A stretch of DNA of 57,811 bases from Hydrogenophilales bacterium 16-61-112 (GCA_002257045.1 NCHD01000003.1:1-57811), one strand, 5' to 3'. Shown: positions 36,522 to 46,567, counted from the first letter of the stretch. Notes: generated by a model from the letters alone, not told the origin. A program made the numbers and translations.

Positions 36522-37229
36522 ATGAACTCGACCAAGATCATAGTGGCGCTGGATTTTGCCGATGCGGCCTCCGCGCTGCTGCTGGTAGACCGGCTCGACC
36601 CCGCGCTGTGCCGGCTCAAGGTGGGCAAGGAACTGTTCACGACCGCCGGCCCGGATCTTGTGCGTGCGCTGGTTACGCGCGGCTATGAGGTTTTTCTCGA
36701 CCTCAAGTTTCACGACATTCCCAATACCGTCGCAGCGGCCTGCCGTGCGGCCGCCGGGCTGGGCGTATGGATGCTCAACGTGCATGCCTCGGGCGGTTCG
36801 CGCATGATGACCGCCGCCCGCGAGGCACTCGGGAACGGACCGCGGCCGTTGCTGATTGCCGTTACGGTGCTGACCAGCATGAGCGCCGAAGACCTGGCCG
36901 AAATCGGCGTGGGCGCAGCCCCCGCCGATCAGGTACTGCGTCTGGCACGGCTGACTCAGCACTGCAAACTGGACGGCGTTGTCTGTTCCGCGCAGGAGGC
37001 GTCGATGCTGCGCGCGGATCTGGGCGGAGATTTCCGCCTGGTCACGCCCGGCATCCGTCCGGCCGGCTTTGATGCGGGCGACCAGCGCCGGATCATGACG
37101 CCGCAGCAGGCCTTGAGCGCAGGCGCCACCGATCTGGTGATCGGCCGACCGATCACCGCTGCAGTCGACCCGCTGGTCACCTTGCAGCACATTCAATCCG
37201 AGTTAAACAAGTCAGGGGAAGCAGCGTGA
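36522..37229 (+). CDS. pyrF: Orotidine 5'-phosphate decarboxylase
   Basis: Final step of UMP synthesis. The 235-residue product has the catalytic block [14 protein letters not shown] (residues about 57-70, with Lys and Asp) and [16 protein letters not shown], seen here as [16 protein letters not shown]. The closing [11 protein letters not shown] phosphate-binding loop is intact. The stop overlaps the GTG start of ugd by 4 bases. lapB-pyrF linkage is common in Proteobacteria. Confidence 0.96.
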   Translation: MNSTKIIVALDFADAASALLLVDRLDPALCRLKVGKELFTTAGPDLVRALVTRGYEVFLDLKFHDIPNTVAAACRAAAGLGVWMLNVHASGGSRMMTAAREALGNGPRPLLIAVTVLTSMSAEDLAEIGVGAAPADQVLRLARLTQHCKLDGVVCSAQEASMLRADLGGDFRLVTPGIRPAGFDAGDQRRIMTPQQALSAGATDLVIGRPITAAVDPLVTLQHIQSELNKSGEAA

Positions 37230-38563
37230 AAATCACCGTCATTGGCACCGGGTATGTGGGTCTGGTCACCGGAACCTGCTTGGCAGAAGTCGGCAACGAG
37301 GTGTTGTGCCTCGATCTCGATCCGAAAAAAATCGACACGCTGAAAGCCGGCGGCATTCCCATTTTCGAACCCGGGCTGCAGGACATGGTGCGTCGCAACG
37401 TCGCGGCGGGCCGCCTGTCCTTCACCACCGATATCGAAGAGTCGGTGGCTTACGGTGAAATCCAGTTCATCGCGGTCGGCACGCCGCCGGATGAGGACGG
37501 CTCGGCCGACCTGCAATACGTCGTCGCCGCGGCCCGCAACATCGGCCGCCACATGCAGGGGTACAAACTGGTGGTCGACAAATCCACCGTGCCGGTCGGC
37601 ACCGCCGACAAGGTAAAGGCTGCCTTGCGGGAGGAATTGAGCAAGCGCGGTGTCACGTTCGATTTCAACGTCGCCTCCAACCCCGAGTTCCTCAAAGAGG
37701 GCGCGGCGGTGGATGACTTCATGAAACCCGACCGCATTGTGATCGGCACCGACAGCGAGCACGCCACCGCCTTGCTGCGTCAGTTGTATGCGCCGTTCCA
37801 GCGTAACCACAATCGCCTGACGGTGATGGACGTGCGCAGCGCCGAACTCACCAAATACGCTGCCAACGCCATGCTGGCGACGCGCATCTCCTTCATGAAC
37901 GAACTCGCCGTGCTGGCCGAAAAACTCGGCGCCGACATCGAGCAGGTGCGCCATGGCATCGGTTCCGATCCGCGTATTGGCTATCACTTCCTGTACGCCG
38001 GCTGCGGGTATGGCGGCTCATGCTTTCCCAAGGACGTGCAGGCGCTGCGCCGCATCGGCCAGGAAAACGGCATCCCGTTGCGTGTACTCGACGCGGTGGA
38101 AGAAGCCAACGAGGCGCAGAAGCAGGTGCTGGTCAACAAACTGACCGCGCGCCTGGGTACCGACCTCAGGGGCAAGCGCTTCGCCATGTGGGGTCTGGCG
38201 TTCAAGCCTAATACCGACGACATGCGCGAAGCGCCCAGCCGCAGCATGCTCGAAGCGCTGTGGGCGATGGGCGCGAGCGTGTCAGCCTACGATCCAGCAG
38301 CAATGGAAGAAACCCGCCGCATCTACGGCGACCGTATGGATAAAAAAGGTGCCGACCTGTTGCTGGTCGACAGCCCGATGGATGCGCTGAAGGGCGCCGA
38401 TGCGCTGTTGATCGTCACCGAATGGAAGGTGTTCCGCAGCCCCAACTTCGACACCATGAAGTCGCTGCTCAAAAACCCGCTGGTTTTCGACGGCCGCAAC
38501 CTGTATGAGCCGCAGGCCATGCGCGACATGGGTTTCGACTACCTGCCGATCGGGCGGCAGTAA
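37226..38563 (+). CDS. ugd: UDP-glucose 6-dehydrogenase
   Basis: Oxidises UDP-glucose to UDP-glucuronate for exopolysaccharide or lipid A modification. The 445-residue product starts with a GTG in an overlap with pyrF. It has the N-terminal NAD site [20 protein letters not shown], the active-site Cys in [16 protein letters not shown], and the C-terminal UDP-binding domain with [16 protein letters not shown]. Length is normal. Confidence 0.95.
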   Translation: MKITVIGTGYVGLVTGTCLAEVGNEVLCLDLDPKKIDTLKAGGIPIFEPGLQDMVRRNVAAGRLSFTTDIEESVAYGEIQFIAVGTPPDEDGSADLQYVVAAARNIGRHMQGYKLVVDKSTVPVGTADKVKAALREELSKRGVTFDFNVASNPEFLKEGAAVDDFMKPDRIVIGTDSEHATALLRQLYAPFQRNHNRLTVMDVRSAELTKYAANAMLATRISFMNELAVLAEKLGADIEQVRHGIGSDPRIGYHFLYAGCGYGGSCFPKDVQALRRIGQENGIPLRVLDAVEEANEAQKQVLVNKLTARLGTDLRGKRFAMWGLAFKPNTDDMREAPSRSMLEALWAMGASVSAYDPAAMEETRRIYGDRMDKKGADLLLVDSPMDALKGADALLIVTEWKVFRSPNFDTMKSLLKNPLVFDGRNLYEPQAMRDMGFDYLPIGRQ

Positions 38564-38591
38564 TGGGTAGCGCGCTTGAACGGATGCGGAC

Positions 38592-39494
38592 ATGACGGAC
38601 ACGAACGCCTACAAATCCATCGAAGACACGGTCGGCAACACGCCGCTGGTGCGCCTCAAGCGCATGCCCGGCCTCAGCAGCAACATCATCCTCGCCAAGC
38701 TCGAAGGCAATAATCCGGCAGGCTCGGTGAAGGACCGTCCGGCCTTGTCGATGATTGACGCGGCGCAGGCGCGCGGCGACATCAAGCCCGGCGATACGCT
38801 GATCGAGGCGACCAGCGGTAACACCGGCATTGCGCTGGCGATGGCGGCGGCGATGCGCGGCTACAAGATGATCCTCATCATGCCCGAGCACCTGTCGATC
38901 GAACGGCGGCAGACCATGCGCGCGTTTGGTGCCGAACTGCAACTGGTGAGCAAGGAAGCCGGCATGGAAGGTGCACGCGATCTGGCGATTGCGATGGAAA
39001 ACCAGGGCATCGGCAAGATCCTCGACCAGTTTTCCAACCCCGACAATCCGGAAGCGCACTACCGCACCACCGGGCCGGAAATCTGGCGTGACACCCAGGG
39101 CAAGATCACCCATTTCGTTTCCAGCATGGGCACCACCGGCACCATCATGGGCTGTTCGCGCTATCTCAAGGAACAGAACCCTGCTATCCAGATTGTCGGC
39201 GTGCAGCCGAACGAGGGCGCGCAGATTCCCGGCATCCGCAAATGGCCGGACGAATACGTGCCCGCCATCTGCGATTACGAGCGAGTCGACCGCATGATTT
39301 ATGTCGGCCAGTACGACGCTGAAGAAACCACGCGGCGCATGGCGCGGGAAGAAGGTATCTTCGCCGGCATCTCGTCCGGCGGCGCGCTGTGGGCCGCCTT
39401 GAAACTGTCGAAGGAAGTCGAAAACGCGGTGATCGTCACTATCGTCTGCGATCGTGGCGACCGCTATTTGTCGACCGGCGTCTTCCCCGCCTAA
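38592..39494 (+). CDS. cysM: Cysteine synthase B
   Basis: PLP enzyme that makes cysteine from O-acetylserine with sulfide or thiosulfate. The 300-residue product has the PLP lysine K47 in NPAGSVKDRPALS, the substrate loop EATSGNTGIALAMAAAM, and the glycine loop SSMGTTGTIMG. The short C-terminus (SSGGALWAALKLSKEVE) and the Arg-rich region near 211 (GIRKWPDEYVP) fit CysM rather than CysK. Thiosulfate use would suit a sulfur oxidiser, but this is inference. Confidence 0.9.
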   Translation: MTDTNAYKSIEDTVGNTPLVRLKRMPGLSSNIILAKLEGNNPAGSVKDRPALSMIDAAQARGDIKPGDTLIEATSGNTGIALAMAAAMRGYKMILIMPEHLSIERRQTMRAFGAELQLVSKEAGMEGARDLAIAMENQGIGKILDQFSNPDNPEAHYRTTGPEIWRDTQGKITHFVSSMGTTGTIMGCSRYLKEQNPAIQIVGVQPNEGAQIPGIRKWPDEYVPAICDYERVDRMIYVGQYDAEETTRRMAREEGIFAGISSGGALWAALKLSKEVENAVIVTIVCDRGDRYLSTGVFPA

Positions 39495-39502
39495 GCGGCC
39501 CT

Positions 39503-40858
39503 ATGGCCAAAGCCAAAACCGTCTACACCTGCAGCGAATGCGGCGGGGATTCGCCCAAGTGGCAGGGTCAATGCCCGGCCTGCAACGCCTGGAATACCCT
39601 GGTTGAAACCATCGCCGAGTCGACCAAACCGCGTTTCGCCGGGCTGGCGGCGAGCAGCAAGGTGCAGCGTCTGCTCGACGTCGAAGCCACGGAAGAATGC
39701 CGCATTGCCACCGATATCGGCGAGCTCGACCGCGTGCTGGGCGGCGGTCTGGTGCCGGGCGGCGTGGTGCTGATCGGCGGCGATCCCGGCATCGGCAAAT
39801 CGACCCTGTTGCTGCAGGCCCTGGCCGAACTGTCCACGCGGATGAACGCGCTGTACGTGAGCGGGGAAGAATCCGCCCGCCAGGTCGCGCTGAGGGCGCG
39901 GCGGCTGTCCTTGCCCGAAGCGAATCTGCCGGTGCTGCCGGAAATCCGCCTAGAAGCCATCCTGGCGCACCTGGACGAACTCAAGCCCGCCGTCGCGGTG
40001 ATCGATTCGATCCAGACCGTCTATTCCGAAGCGCTGACCTCCGCGCCCGGCTCGGTGGCGCAGGTGCGCGAGTGCGCGGCGCAGCTGACGCGCTACGCCA
40101 AGCAGAGCGGCACCGCGATCATCCTGGTCGGCCATGTCACCAAGGAAGGCGCGATTGCCGGCCCGCGCGTGCTGGAACACATCGTCGACACCGTGCTGTA
40201 TTTCGAGGGCGATACCGGATCGAGTTTCCGGCTGGTGCGCGCGATCAAAAACCGCTTCGGTGCAGTCAACGAAATCGGCGTGTTTGCGATGACCGAAAAA
40301 GGTCTCAAGGGCGTCTCCAACCCCTCGGCGATTTTCCTGTCGCGCCATGGCGAACCGGTGCCGGGGTCGTGTGTTCTGGTCACCCAGGAAGGCACGCGGC
40401 CGCTGCTGGTCGAGATTCAGGCACTGGTTGACAGCAGCCATGCGCCCAACCCGCGACGTTTGAGTGTTGGACTGGAACAGAACCGACTCGCCATGCTGCT
40501 TGCTGTGCTGCATCGCCATGCTGGCATCGCATGTTTCGATCAGGACGTATTCGTCAATGCCGTGGGTGGAGTGAAGATCAGCGAACCCGCCGCCGACCTC
40601 GCGGTGCTCGCAGCCATCGTCTCGTCACTCAGAAACCAACCGCTGCCCGACAAACTGGTGATGTTCGGCGAAGTCGGCCTCGCTGGTGAAATCCGCCCGG
40701 TGCAGCGTGGCCAGGAACGATTGAAGGAAGCCGCCAAGCTCGGCTTTACCCAGGCCATCGTGCCGGCTGCCAACCAGCCCAAGCAGAAGATTGCCGGGAT
40801 GGAGATTCATGCGGTGAACCGGCTGGATGAAGCGATTGCGTTGTTCAGGGGGAATTGA
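39503..40858 (+). CDS. radA: DNA repair protein RadA
   Basis: Branch-migration protein of recombination. The 451-residue product has a four-cysteine zinc finger at the start (YTCSECGGDSPKWQGQC, PAC), a RecA-like ATPase with Walker A GGDPGIGKST at about residues 92-101, the RadA-specific KNRFGAVNEIG motif and a Lon-protease-like C-terminal domain (DVFVNAVGGVKISEPAADLA and FGEVGLAGEIRPV). ATG 39503 fits the zinc finger at the N-terminus. Beyond it lies an AT-rich islet. Confidence 0.96.
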   Translation: MAKAKTVYTCSECGGDSPKWQGQCPACNAWNTLVETIAESTKPRFAGLAASSKVQRLLDVEATEECRIATDIGELDRVLGGGLVPGGVVLIGGDPGIGKSTLLLQALAELSTRMNALYVSGEESARQVALRARRLSLPEANLPVLPEIRLEAILAHLDELKPAVAVIDSIQTVYSEALTSAPGSVAQVRECAAQLTRYAKQSGTAIILVGHVTKEGAIAGPRVLEHIVDTVLYFEGDTGSSFRLVRAIKNRFGAVNEIGVFAMTEKGLKGVSNPSAIFLSRHGEPVPGSCVLVTQEGTRPLLVEIQALVDSSHAPNPRRLSVGLEQNRLAMLLAVLHRHAGIACFDQDVFVNAVGGVKISEPAADLAVLAAIVSSLRNQPLPDKLVMFGEVGLAGEIRPVQRGQERLKEAAKLGFTQAIVPAANQPKQKIAGMEIHAVNRLDEAIALFRGN

Positions 40859-41087
40859 GAAAGCAGAAATTCAGGGTTTTTTCTGGCGAAACACAGATTT
40901 GGTCAGTCCGACTTACCTTGTTTGACCATCTAATATCGACCCATTTGAGTCATTCATGGTCTGCTAGTTGTGTGTCCGTTTGACTTCACGAATCGGCCGA
41001 TCAGTGCCTATTAACCAACAGTCAGAAATCGATCTACTGAAATTAATTATTCAATCAAAACCTTCCTGATTAAAGATTCGTTGATCA
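40859..41087. other. AT-rich intergenic stretch after radA
   Basis: 229 bases with no ORF. It is clearly lower in GC than radA and continues into the J-like gene. It holds fragments such as GAATCGGCCGATC and AAATTAATTATTCAATC. The boundary to high-GC DNA falls right at the radA stop, which suggests inserted DNA. Confidence 0.4.
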
Positions 41088-41795
41088 TCAATATCTGTAG
41101 TTATTCCTTTGATTCTCGTTTTGAAGCCACCGAACCGTCTGCTTCTCTTTCTCAACTTGGCGCTCAGCATCAATTTTCTGTTGACGTAGCCGGGCTTCTT
41201 CACGCTGTTGTTGTAGTTCTTTCTCACGCGCCGCTTGTTGTGCCAGTTGCTGCAAGCGGTAATCAGTTTCGCGCGATTCTCTTAGCGCGTTCTCTCTTAA
41301 AGCATTCTCCTGTCCCGTCTTTTGTAATTCCTGTTGCCGATCAAATTGCGTTTGTTGGGCAGCTTCCTGTTTGTTTTGTGCTTCATCTTGGAGTTTTAAC
41401 AGGTTATTTTCCAACTCTTTTACATGCGCGATTCGCAGCTTTTCTCTTTCAGCGACGTTGTCGTTATAAACCCAGATCGCTCCTGTCAAAAAGCAGCCGA
41501 TAACAAACAGTTTAGGAATGCTCCATGAATTGGATTGCTCATAAATTATCTCCGGTTGGCTATCGAAAGTTTGCGGTGCAAAAAGCTTTTGGTTGTATTG
41601 CTGTCGGGCTGCTGAGTTGGATAGGACTGTATAAGCCTCTTTGGCAGCTATAAGACGAATACGGTCATCCCCACCAGGATTGGCCTCAGAACCATCTTTA
41701 AGTTGATGTAAAAGCTCTGCGTAGGCTGTTTCAATCTGGTCGATCGAAGCATCTGGTCTAACCCCCAGGATTGTGTATAGGCTTTTAGTTTCCAT
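41088..41795 (-). CDS. J-domain-like membrane coiled-coil protein
   Basis: A 235-residue protein of unknown function. The N-terminus (residues about 5-70) resembles a DnaJ J-domain: LYTILGVRPDASIDQIETAY and IAAKEAYTVLSNSAARQQYN. The helix II-III loop reads LKDGSEANPGG and lacks the HPD triad needed to stimulate DnaK. A membrane helix follows at about 93-110 (LFVIGCFLTGAIWVY), then a long Gln/Glu/Arg-rich coiled coil (about 120-230) with repeats such as ENALRENALRES. The codons and flanks are AT-rich compared with neighbours, suggesting recent acquisition. It could anchor a non-canonical chaperone partner; that is speculation. Confidence 0.7.
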   Translation of the reverse strand: METKSLYTILGVRPDASIDQIETAYAELLHQLKDGSEANPGGDDRIRLIAAKEAYTVLSNSAARQQYNQKLFAPQTFDSQPEIIYEQSNSWSIPKLFVIGCFLTGAIWVYNDNVAEREKLRIAHVKELENNLLKLQDEAQNKQEAAQQTQFDRQQELQKTGQENALRENALRESRETDYRLQQLAQQAAREKELQQQREEARLRQQKIDAERQVEKEKQTVRWLQNENQRNNYRY

Positions 41796-42167
41796 AAATA
41801 ATTAAAGATATTTTATGTAGGGAGATTTTATTTTTTCTATATTGACAAACGATTACGTCGAAATCTTAAACTTATCGGTCAAGGCAAGTTCTTACTTTAT
41901 ATAAACAATTAATTAAGATTGGGCCTTGATCGTTAGTAATTTCCTCTTGCACTGCTGCGTACAGTGTTCATGAATTCTTCTGACAGAGGGCTCGGCTGTT
42001 CATGGCCGTGTATGAATTCAGCCGATTTCTAATATTGTGGTCATTCGTCAACGATTCCGCGATGTTGGTGAACGGCATCTGGGACCGAGAACCAGATGGT
42101 CATGACGGTCAGTATCAATGTCGGCTTCTGGCCGATACCCGCCAAATAGCGTCTTCCCGCCGAGGGC
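41796..42167. other. Gene-free region between the J-like gene and prfC
   Basis: 372 bases. The first 200 are AT-rich (TTTATTTTTTCTATATTG-like) and probably carry the promoter of the J-like gene. The rest is GC-richer and contains GTGGTCATTCGTCAAC and TCGGCTTCTGGCCGAT, fragments of a type also seen at 57072. No convincing ORF, tRNA or terminator. Confidence 0.4.
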
Positions 42168-43660
42168 CTAGCCCATCACCTGCCCATGCTCCCGCGTGTC
42201 ATGGAACGCCACCTTGGGCCAGCGTTCCTGCGCCAGCATCAGGTTCACCCGCGTATCGGCCAGATACACCAGGTTGCCGTCGACGTCCTTCGCCAGTTTC
42301 AGCGAATTGGCCTTGGTGAACTCAGCCAGATGCGCGGCGTCGGGGCAGGTCACCCAGCGTGCGGTGTAGATGCCGGCGTTCTCGAAGCTGGCATCGACGC
42401 CGTATTCGGTGCGCAGGCGATGGGCGACGACTTCGAATTGCAGTTGGCCGACCGCGCCGATCAGCAGGGTGTTGTCGACGAAGGGCTCGAACACCTGTAC
42501 CGCGCCTTCTTCGCCCAGCTCCAGCAAGCCCTTGTTCAACTGCTTGGCGCGCAGCGGGTCGCGCAGGCGAGGGCGGCTGAACAATTCGGGGGCGAAATAC
42601 GGTATTCCTTTGTATTGCAGGGCCTCGCCCTCAGTCAGGGTGTCGCCGATATGCAGCTGGCCGTGGTTGTGGATGCCGATGATGTCGCCGGCCACCGCGT
42701 CTTCCATGCGGGTGCGCTCGTTGGCCATGAAGACTACGGCGTTGGCGATTTTCATCTCCTTGCCAGTGCGGCGGTGGCGCACTTTCATGTTGGGGGTGTA
42801 GCGGCCCGAGCAGACACGGAAGAAGGCGATGCGGTCGCGGTGCTGCGGGTCCATGTTGGCCTGGATCTTGAACACGAAGCCAGTGAACTTGGGTTCGGTG
42901 GGGTCGACCACGCGCTCGACCGCCTCGCGCGGCTGCGGCGGCGGCGCCCAGTCGGCCAGCGCGCGCAGCACTTCGCGCACGCACGCAAAGCCTCATCGCC
43001 CAAGCCCTTGAGCGATTCGAACTGCTGGCCGGCGTTTTCCTCGCCGGCTTTAAAACGCAGGATTTCGTCGTTGATCAGGTGGTAAACGCCATGAAAGCGC
43101 TTGCCCATGCCGATCGGCCAGGTCACCGGGGCGCACTGGATTTTCAGGATCGACTCGATCTCGTCCAGCAGTTCCAGCGGGTCGCGCACCTCGCGGTCCA
43201 TCTTGTTGATGAAGGTAATGATCGGCGTGTCGCGCAGGCGGCAGACTTCCAGCAACTTGATGGTCTGTTCTTCCACGCCCTTGGCCGCATCGACCACCAT
43301 GATCGCGGCGTCCACCGCGGTCAGTACGCGGTAGGTGTCTTCGGAAAAGTCCTTGTGGCCCGGGGTGTCGAGCAGGTTGAACACGCAGTCGCCGTGGGTG
43401 AACTGCATCACCGAACTGGCGACCGAAATGCCGCGCTCGCGCTCCACCTCCATCCAGTCCGAGGTGGCGAACTTGCCGCTTTTCTTGGCCTTGACCGTGC
43501 CTGCCATCTGGATTGCGCCGCCGAACAGCAGCAGTTTTTCGGTGAGCGTGGTTTTACCGGCGTCGGGGTGCGAAATGATGGCGAAGGTACGGCGTTTTTT
43601 GACGTCGCGCGCCAAAGGCGAATCGCCGGTCGTGGTCGGCGTGGTGGCTATGGATTCCAT
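42168..43660 (-). pseudogene. prfC: Peptide chain release factor 3, internally deleted and frameshifted
   Basis: RF3 is a GTPase that recycles RF1/RF2. The N-terminal part (from ATG 43660) has an intact G domain: [13 protein letters not shown] (G1), DTPGHKDF (G3), FINKMDREV (G4). It runs to [14 protein letters not shown] at about 42990 and then leaves the frame. The next frame begins at about 42980 with [17 protein letters not shown] and continues through domains II and III to the stop ([17 protein letters not shown]). In E. coli RF3 about 45 residues lie between these points, and all are missing here; so the lesion is a deletion of about 136 nt with loss of frame. The split leaves a G-domain fragment and a possible C-terminal fragment from GTG 42980. 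Confidence 0.85.
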
Positions 43661-43781
43661 CGGGGGGCATGCGGATATGAAGCAGGGGCGCAATTTTAAG
43701 CTATTTCCCGGCATGCGATAAATTGCATGACAGCTGCTCCGGACCGTGATGGAGCGGGTGACAACCGGTAAAATCGCAGTG

Positions 43782-44474
43782 ATGAAATTGCTTGTAATCG
43801 ACACGTCAACCGAATGGTGCTCGGCCGCATTGTGGCTGGATGGCCGGATTCTCGCCCGCCGGGTGCTGGCCGAACAGCGTCACAGCAGCCTGTTGCTGCC
43901 GATGGTGGATGAACTGCTGCGCGAAGCGGCAACGCCCCTGGTCCAACTCGATGGCATCGGCTACGGCGCGGGGCCGGGGTCGTTCACCGGCCTGCGCATT
44001 GCCTGCGCGGTGACCCAGGGTCTGGCGCTGGGCGCCGACCTGCCGGTGGTGGGGGTGTCCACGCTGGAATCCATTGCCGAACAAGCAGGCGCAGAGCAAG
44101 TGCTGGCCGTGCTCGATGCGCGCATGGCCGAGGTCTACTGGGCGGCGTACCAGCGAAGTGGTTTGGACTGGCAGTGCGTGATCGAGCCTGCGCTGGCCTT
44201 GCCCGAGTCGGTGAGCGTGCCGGATGACAGCGGCGATTGGGTGGGGGCAGGCAATGGGTTTGTTGCGCTGGGCGACGTGTTGCGGCCGCGCCTGGCGGCG
44301 CAGCTGGTTCGTGTCGACGCCAGCCTGATGCCTGACGCGGCGGCGATGGCCGGGTTGGCCGCCCGTGCATTCGAGCGCGGCGACGGGATGGACGCCGCGC
44401 ACGCTGCGCCGATTTATCTGCGTGACAAGGTAGCGCTGACGATCGACGAGCGTCGAGCGAAAAAAGCCGGATGA
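43782..44474 (+). CDS. tsaB: tRNA threonylcarbamoyladenosine biosynthesis protein TsaB
   Basis: Works with TsaD and TsaE in forming t6A in tRNA. The 230-residue ASKHA-fold protein opens [18 protein letters not shown] and has the [20 protein letters not shown] block. ATG 43782 is preceded by a weak site; an in-frame ATG lies 36 bases upstream. It is divergent from prfC and overlaps rimI. Confidence 0.92.
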   Translation: MKLLVIDTSTEWCSAALWLDGRILARRVLAEQRHSSLLLPMVDELLREAATPLVQLDGIGYGAGPGSFTGLRIACAVTQGLALGADLPVVGVSTLESIAEQAGAEQVLAVLDARMAEVYWAAYQRSGLDWQCVIEPALALPESVSVPDDSGDWVGAGNGFVALGDVLRPRLAAQLVRVDASLMPDAAAMAGLAARAFERGDGMDAAHAAPIYLRDKVALTIDERRAKKAG

Positions 44475-44953
44475 ATAACCCGACCCGTATCGCCGCTTCC
44501 GTGATCGCGCACAGCCCGCGCCCGATGACTGTGGCCGATCTGCCCGGCATTCACCCGATCGAACGGGCGAGTTACGACCATCCGTGGAGCATCGGCAACT
44601 TCGCTGATTCGCTGAATGCGGGTTACAGCATGTGGGTGCTTGAGCTCGAAGGCGAAGTCATGGGCTACTCCGTCATGATGGCGGCGGCGGGCGAGGCGCA
44701 CCTGCTCAATCTGACGGTCGCTCCTGACTGGCGGAGGCACGGCCTGGGGCGGGATCTGCTGGCGCACTGCCTGGAACGCGCCTGTGCGCACCAGGCCGAC
44801 AGCCTGTTTCTGGAAGTACGCACCTCCAACATCGCCGCCATCAGCCTGTATCACAGCAGCGGCTTTGTCGACCTGGCGGTGCGCCGCGCCTACTACCCTG
44901 CAGGCGAAGGCCGCGAAGATGCGCTCATCATGAAAAAGGATCTGGCGTGCTGA
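44471..44953 (+). CDS. rimI: Ribosomal protein S18-alanine N-acetyltransferase
   Basis: GNAT-fold acetyltransferase for the N-terminus of S18. The 160-residue product has a typical RimI centre: HPIERASYDHPWSIGNF, VAPDWRRHGLGRDLLAHCL (acetyl-CoA loop RRHGLG) and FLEVRTSNIAAISLYHSSGF. The N-terminus before PMTVADLP is about 18 residues longer than usual, so a later start is possible. tsaB-rimI-udg is a common order in betaproteobacteria. Confidence 0.92.
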   Translation: MNNPTRIAASVIAHSPRPMTVADLPGIHPIERASYDHPWSIGNFADSLNAGYSMWVLELEGEVMGYSVMMAAAGEAHLLNLTVAPDWRRHGLGRDLLAHCLERACAHQADSLFLEVRTSNIAAISLYHSSGFVDLAVRRAYYPAGEGREDALIMKKDLAC

Positions 44954-45486
44954 GCCGGGACGACGTGTTCGCCGAACTTGGCATCGGCCCGCTGTGGCGG
45001 CTGCGCGAGGACCCATCCGCCACGCCGCTCGCCGCTCCCGACTCCCCGCTCACCACATGGGACGCGCTGACGGAAGCCGTCGCCCACTGCACCGCCTGCA
45101 AGCTTTCTGCGACCCGCACTCAGGGCGTGCTGGGTGTGGGCGACCGCCATGCCGACTGGCTGGTCGTTGGCGAGGCGCCGGGCGCCGACGAAGACGCGCA
45201 GGGCGAGCCGTTTGTCGGCCAGGCGGGCAAGCTGCTCGACGCCATGCTGGCGGCCATCGATCTACAGCGTGGCAGCAATGTCTACCTCACCAATGTGCTG
45301 AAATCGCGCCCGCCCGGCAACCGCGATCCCGAACCCGACGAGATCGCCGCGTGCCGCCCGTATCTGCTGGCGCAGATGACTTATCATCCGGCCTATCTGC
45401 TGCGTAACCTGCCCGACAAGGCGCGCGCGTGGGAGGACTTGTGCCTCGCCCGCCGCACCTTCAACTCCCTGCCCCCTGAATCCTGA
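44947..45486 (+). CDS. Iron-sulfur uracil-DNA glycosylase, internally deleted and missing a cluster cysteine
   Basis: Family 4-type uracil-DNA glycosylase, but altered. The 179-residue product has the N-terminal pair CTACK, the active-site region [20 protein letters not shown] and the catalytic C-terminal [16 protein letters not shown]. Two features are odd. The third cluster ligand of the family, Cys in NVLKCRPP, is Ser here ([12 protein letters not shown]), although the fourth (IAAC) remains. And the family's middle block (about 44 residues, IAPQIIVPLG...WHGI type) between YLLAQ and TYHPAYLLR is absent, in frame. The protein is unlikely to be fully active. The start codon GTG overlaps rimI. 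Confidence 0.8.
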   Translation: MLSRDDVFAELGIGPLWRLREDPSATPLAAPDSPLTTWDALTEAVAHCTACKLSATRTQGVLGVGDRHADWLVVGEAPGADEDAQGEPFVGQAGKLLDAMLAAIDLQRGSNVYLTNVLKSRPPGNRDPEPDEIAACRPYLLAQMTYHPAYLLRNLPDKARAWEDLCLARRTFNSLPPES

Positions 45487-45497
45487 CCGCTCCCATC

Positions 45498-46553
45498 ATG
45501 AAACTTCTGCATTCCGCTTTGCGTTTTCGCGTCAATTACTTTTCCGATCTGGGCCGCCATCAAGTCGTGGTCTGGATGCCGGGCGATACGCCACCGGTCG
45601 ACGCCCAGGTTGACGTCGGGCCGAAGGTCGAGTTCGACGTCCCGCTGGATGCATTTCGCAGCGACGTTGCGCCGCTCAGAGTGGGGCGTTTTTATCCATC
45701 GCAGCTGCTGCATTCGGACGATGCACCGGGCCCGATGTTCCGTGTAATGAAGGTCGAAGGCGATCATTTTTCCGCCAACTTCAGCCATCCGCTGCAAGGC
45801 CGCATTTTCAGCATCGACAGCGGCAAGAGCGATGTTGGCACTGAGCCTGTCGGCCAGGTCGGGCAATTGCTCGAATGGAGCGGCATGGAAACGCAGATGC
45901 TGACGCCGACCCAGTTCGGCGGGCCGGATGCCTACAGCCGCGAAGACGAAACCCCGGATACCGAGTTTTACGCCCAGCCGCGCAAACTGATCCATGTCGA
46001 TGCCGTGTGCGCGCGCCGCATCCAGGCTCTGTACCGCACCGTGCTGCCGGAAAACGCGCGGGTGCTCGACCTGATGGCGGGCTGGCGCTCGCACTTGCCC
46101 GATACCGTGCAGTCCGCCGTGGGGCTGGGCTTGAACGCGGAGGAGCTGGCGGACAACCCGCAACTGGGCGAGCGCATCGTGCACGATCTCAATGCCGATC
46201 CTAAACTGCCATTTGCCGAAGCCAGCTTCGATGCGGTGGTGTGCACGGTGTCGTTCGAATACCTGACGCAGCCGGAAAAAATCGTTGCCGAAGCCCGCCG
46301 CGTGCTGAAACCCGGCGGGATGTTTGTGGTCACCCTGTCGAACCGGAACTTCCCGCCTAAAGTTATTAAACTATGGACGCAGTTGCACCCGATGGAGCGC
46401 ATGGCCTGGGTGGGCATGCTGATCAAGAATGCCGGTTTCAAGAAAGTGGAAACGTATCTGGAGCGCGGCTTGAAGCGCCCCAAGGATGATCGCTATGCGG
46501 ATCGTCTGAACGAATCTGATCCCCTGTTCGCCACCTGGGGCGTGGCACCCTGA
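45498..46553 (+). CDS. SAM-dependent class I methyltransferase, function unknown
   Basis: A 351-residue protein. The first 120 residues form an FKBP/SlyD-like segment (VDVGPKVEFDVPLDAF, GRFYPSQLL). The remainder is a class I methyltransferase with motif I as VLDLMAGWRSHLPD at about residues 190-203, a late loop FDAVVCTVSFEYLTQPEKI and the C-terminal EARRVLKPGGMFVVTLSNR. The motif I Gly pattern is looser than usual (DLMAGW), as in a known proteobacterial group of unknown substrate. It follows udg by 11 bases. Confidence 0.8.
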   Translation: MKLLHSALRFRVNYFSDLGRHQVVVWMPGDTPPVDAQVDVGPKVEFDVPLDAFRSDVAPLRVGRFYPSQLLHSDDAPGPMFRVMKVEGDHFSANFSHPLQGRIFSIDSGKSDVGTEPVGQVGQLLEWSGMETQMLTPTQFGGPDAYSREDETPDTEFYAQPRKLIHVDAVCARRIQALYRTVLPENARVLDLMAGWRSHLPDTVQSAVGLGLNAEELADNPQLGERIVHDLNADPKLPFAEASFDAVVCTVSFEYLTQPEKIVAEARRVLKPGGMFVVTLSNRNFPPKVIKLWTQLHPMERMAWVGMLIKNAGFKKVETYLERGLKRPKDDRYADRLNESDPLFATWGVAP

Positions 46554-46567
46554 CCGAGGAATACATC

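Noticed and set aside
42002-42319. 105-codon plus-strand frame upstream of prfC
   Set aside because: Overlaps the conserved prfC C-terminus in antisense and has no domain.
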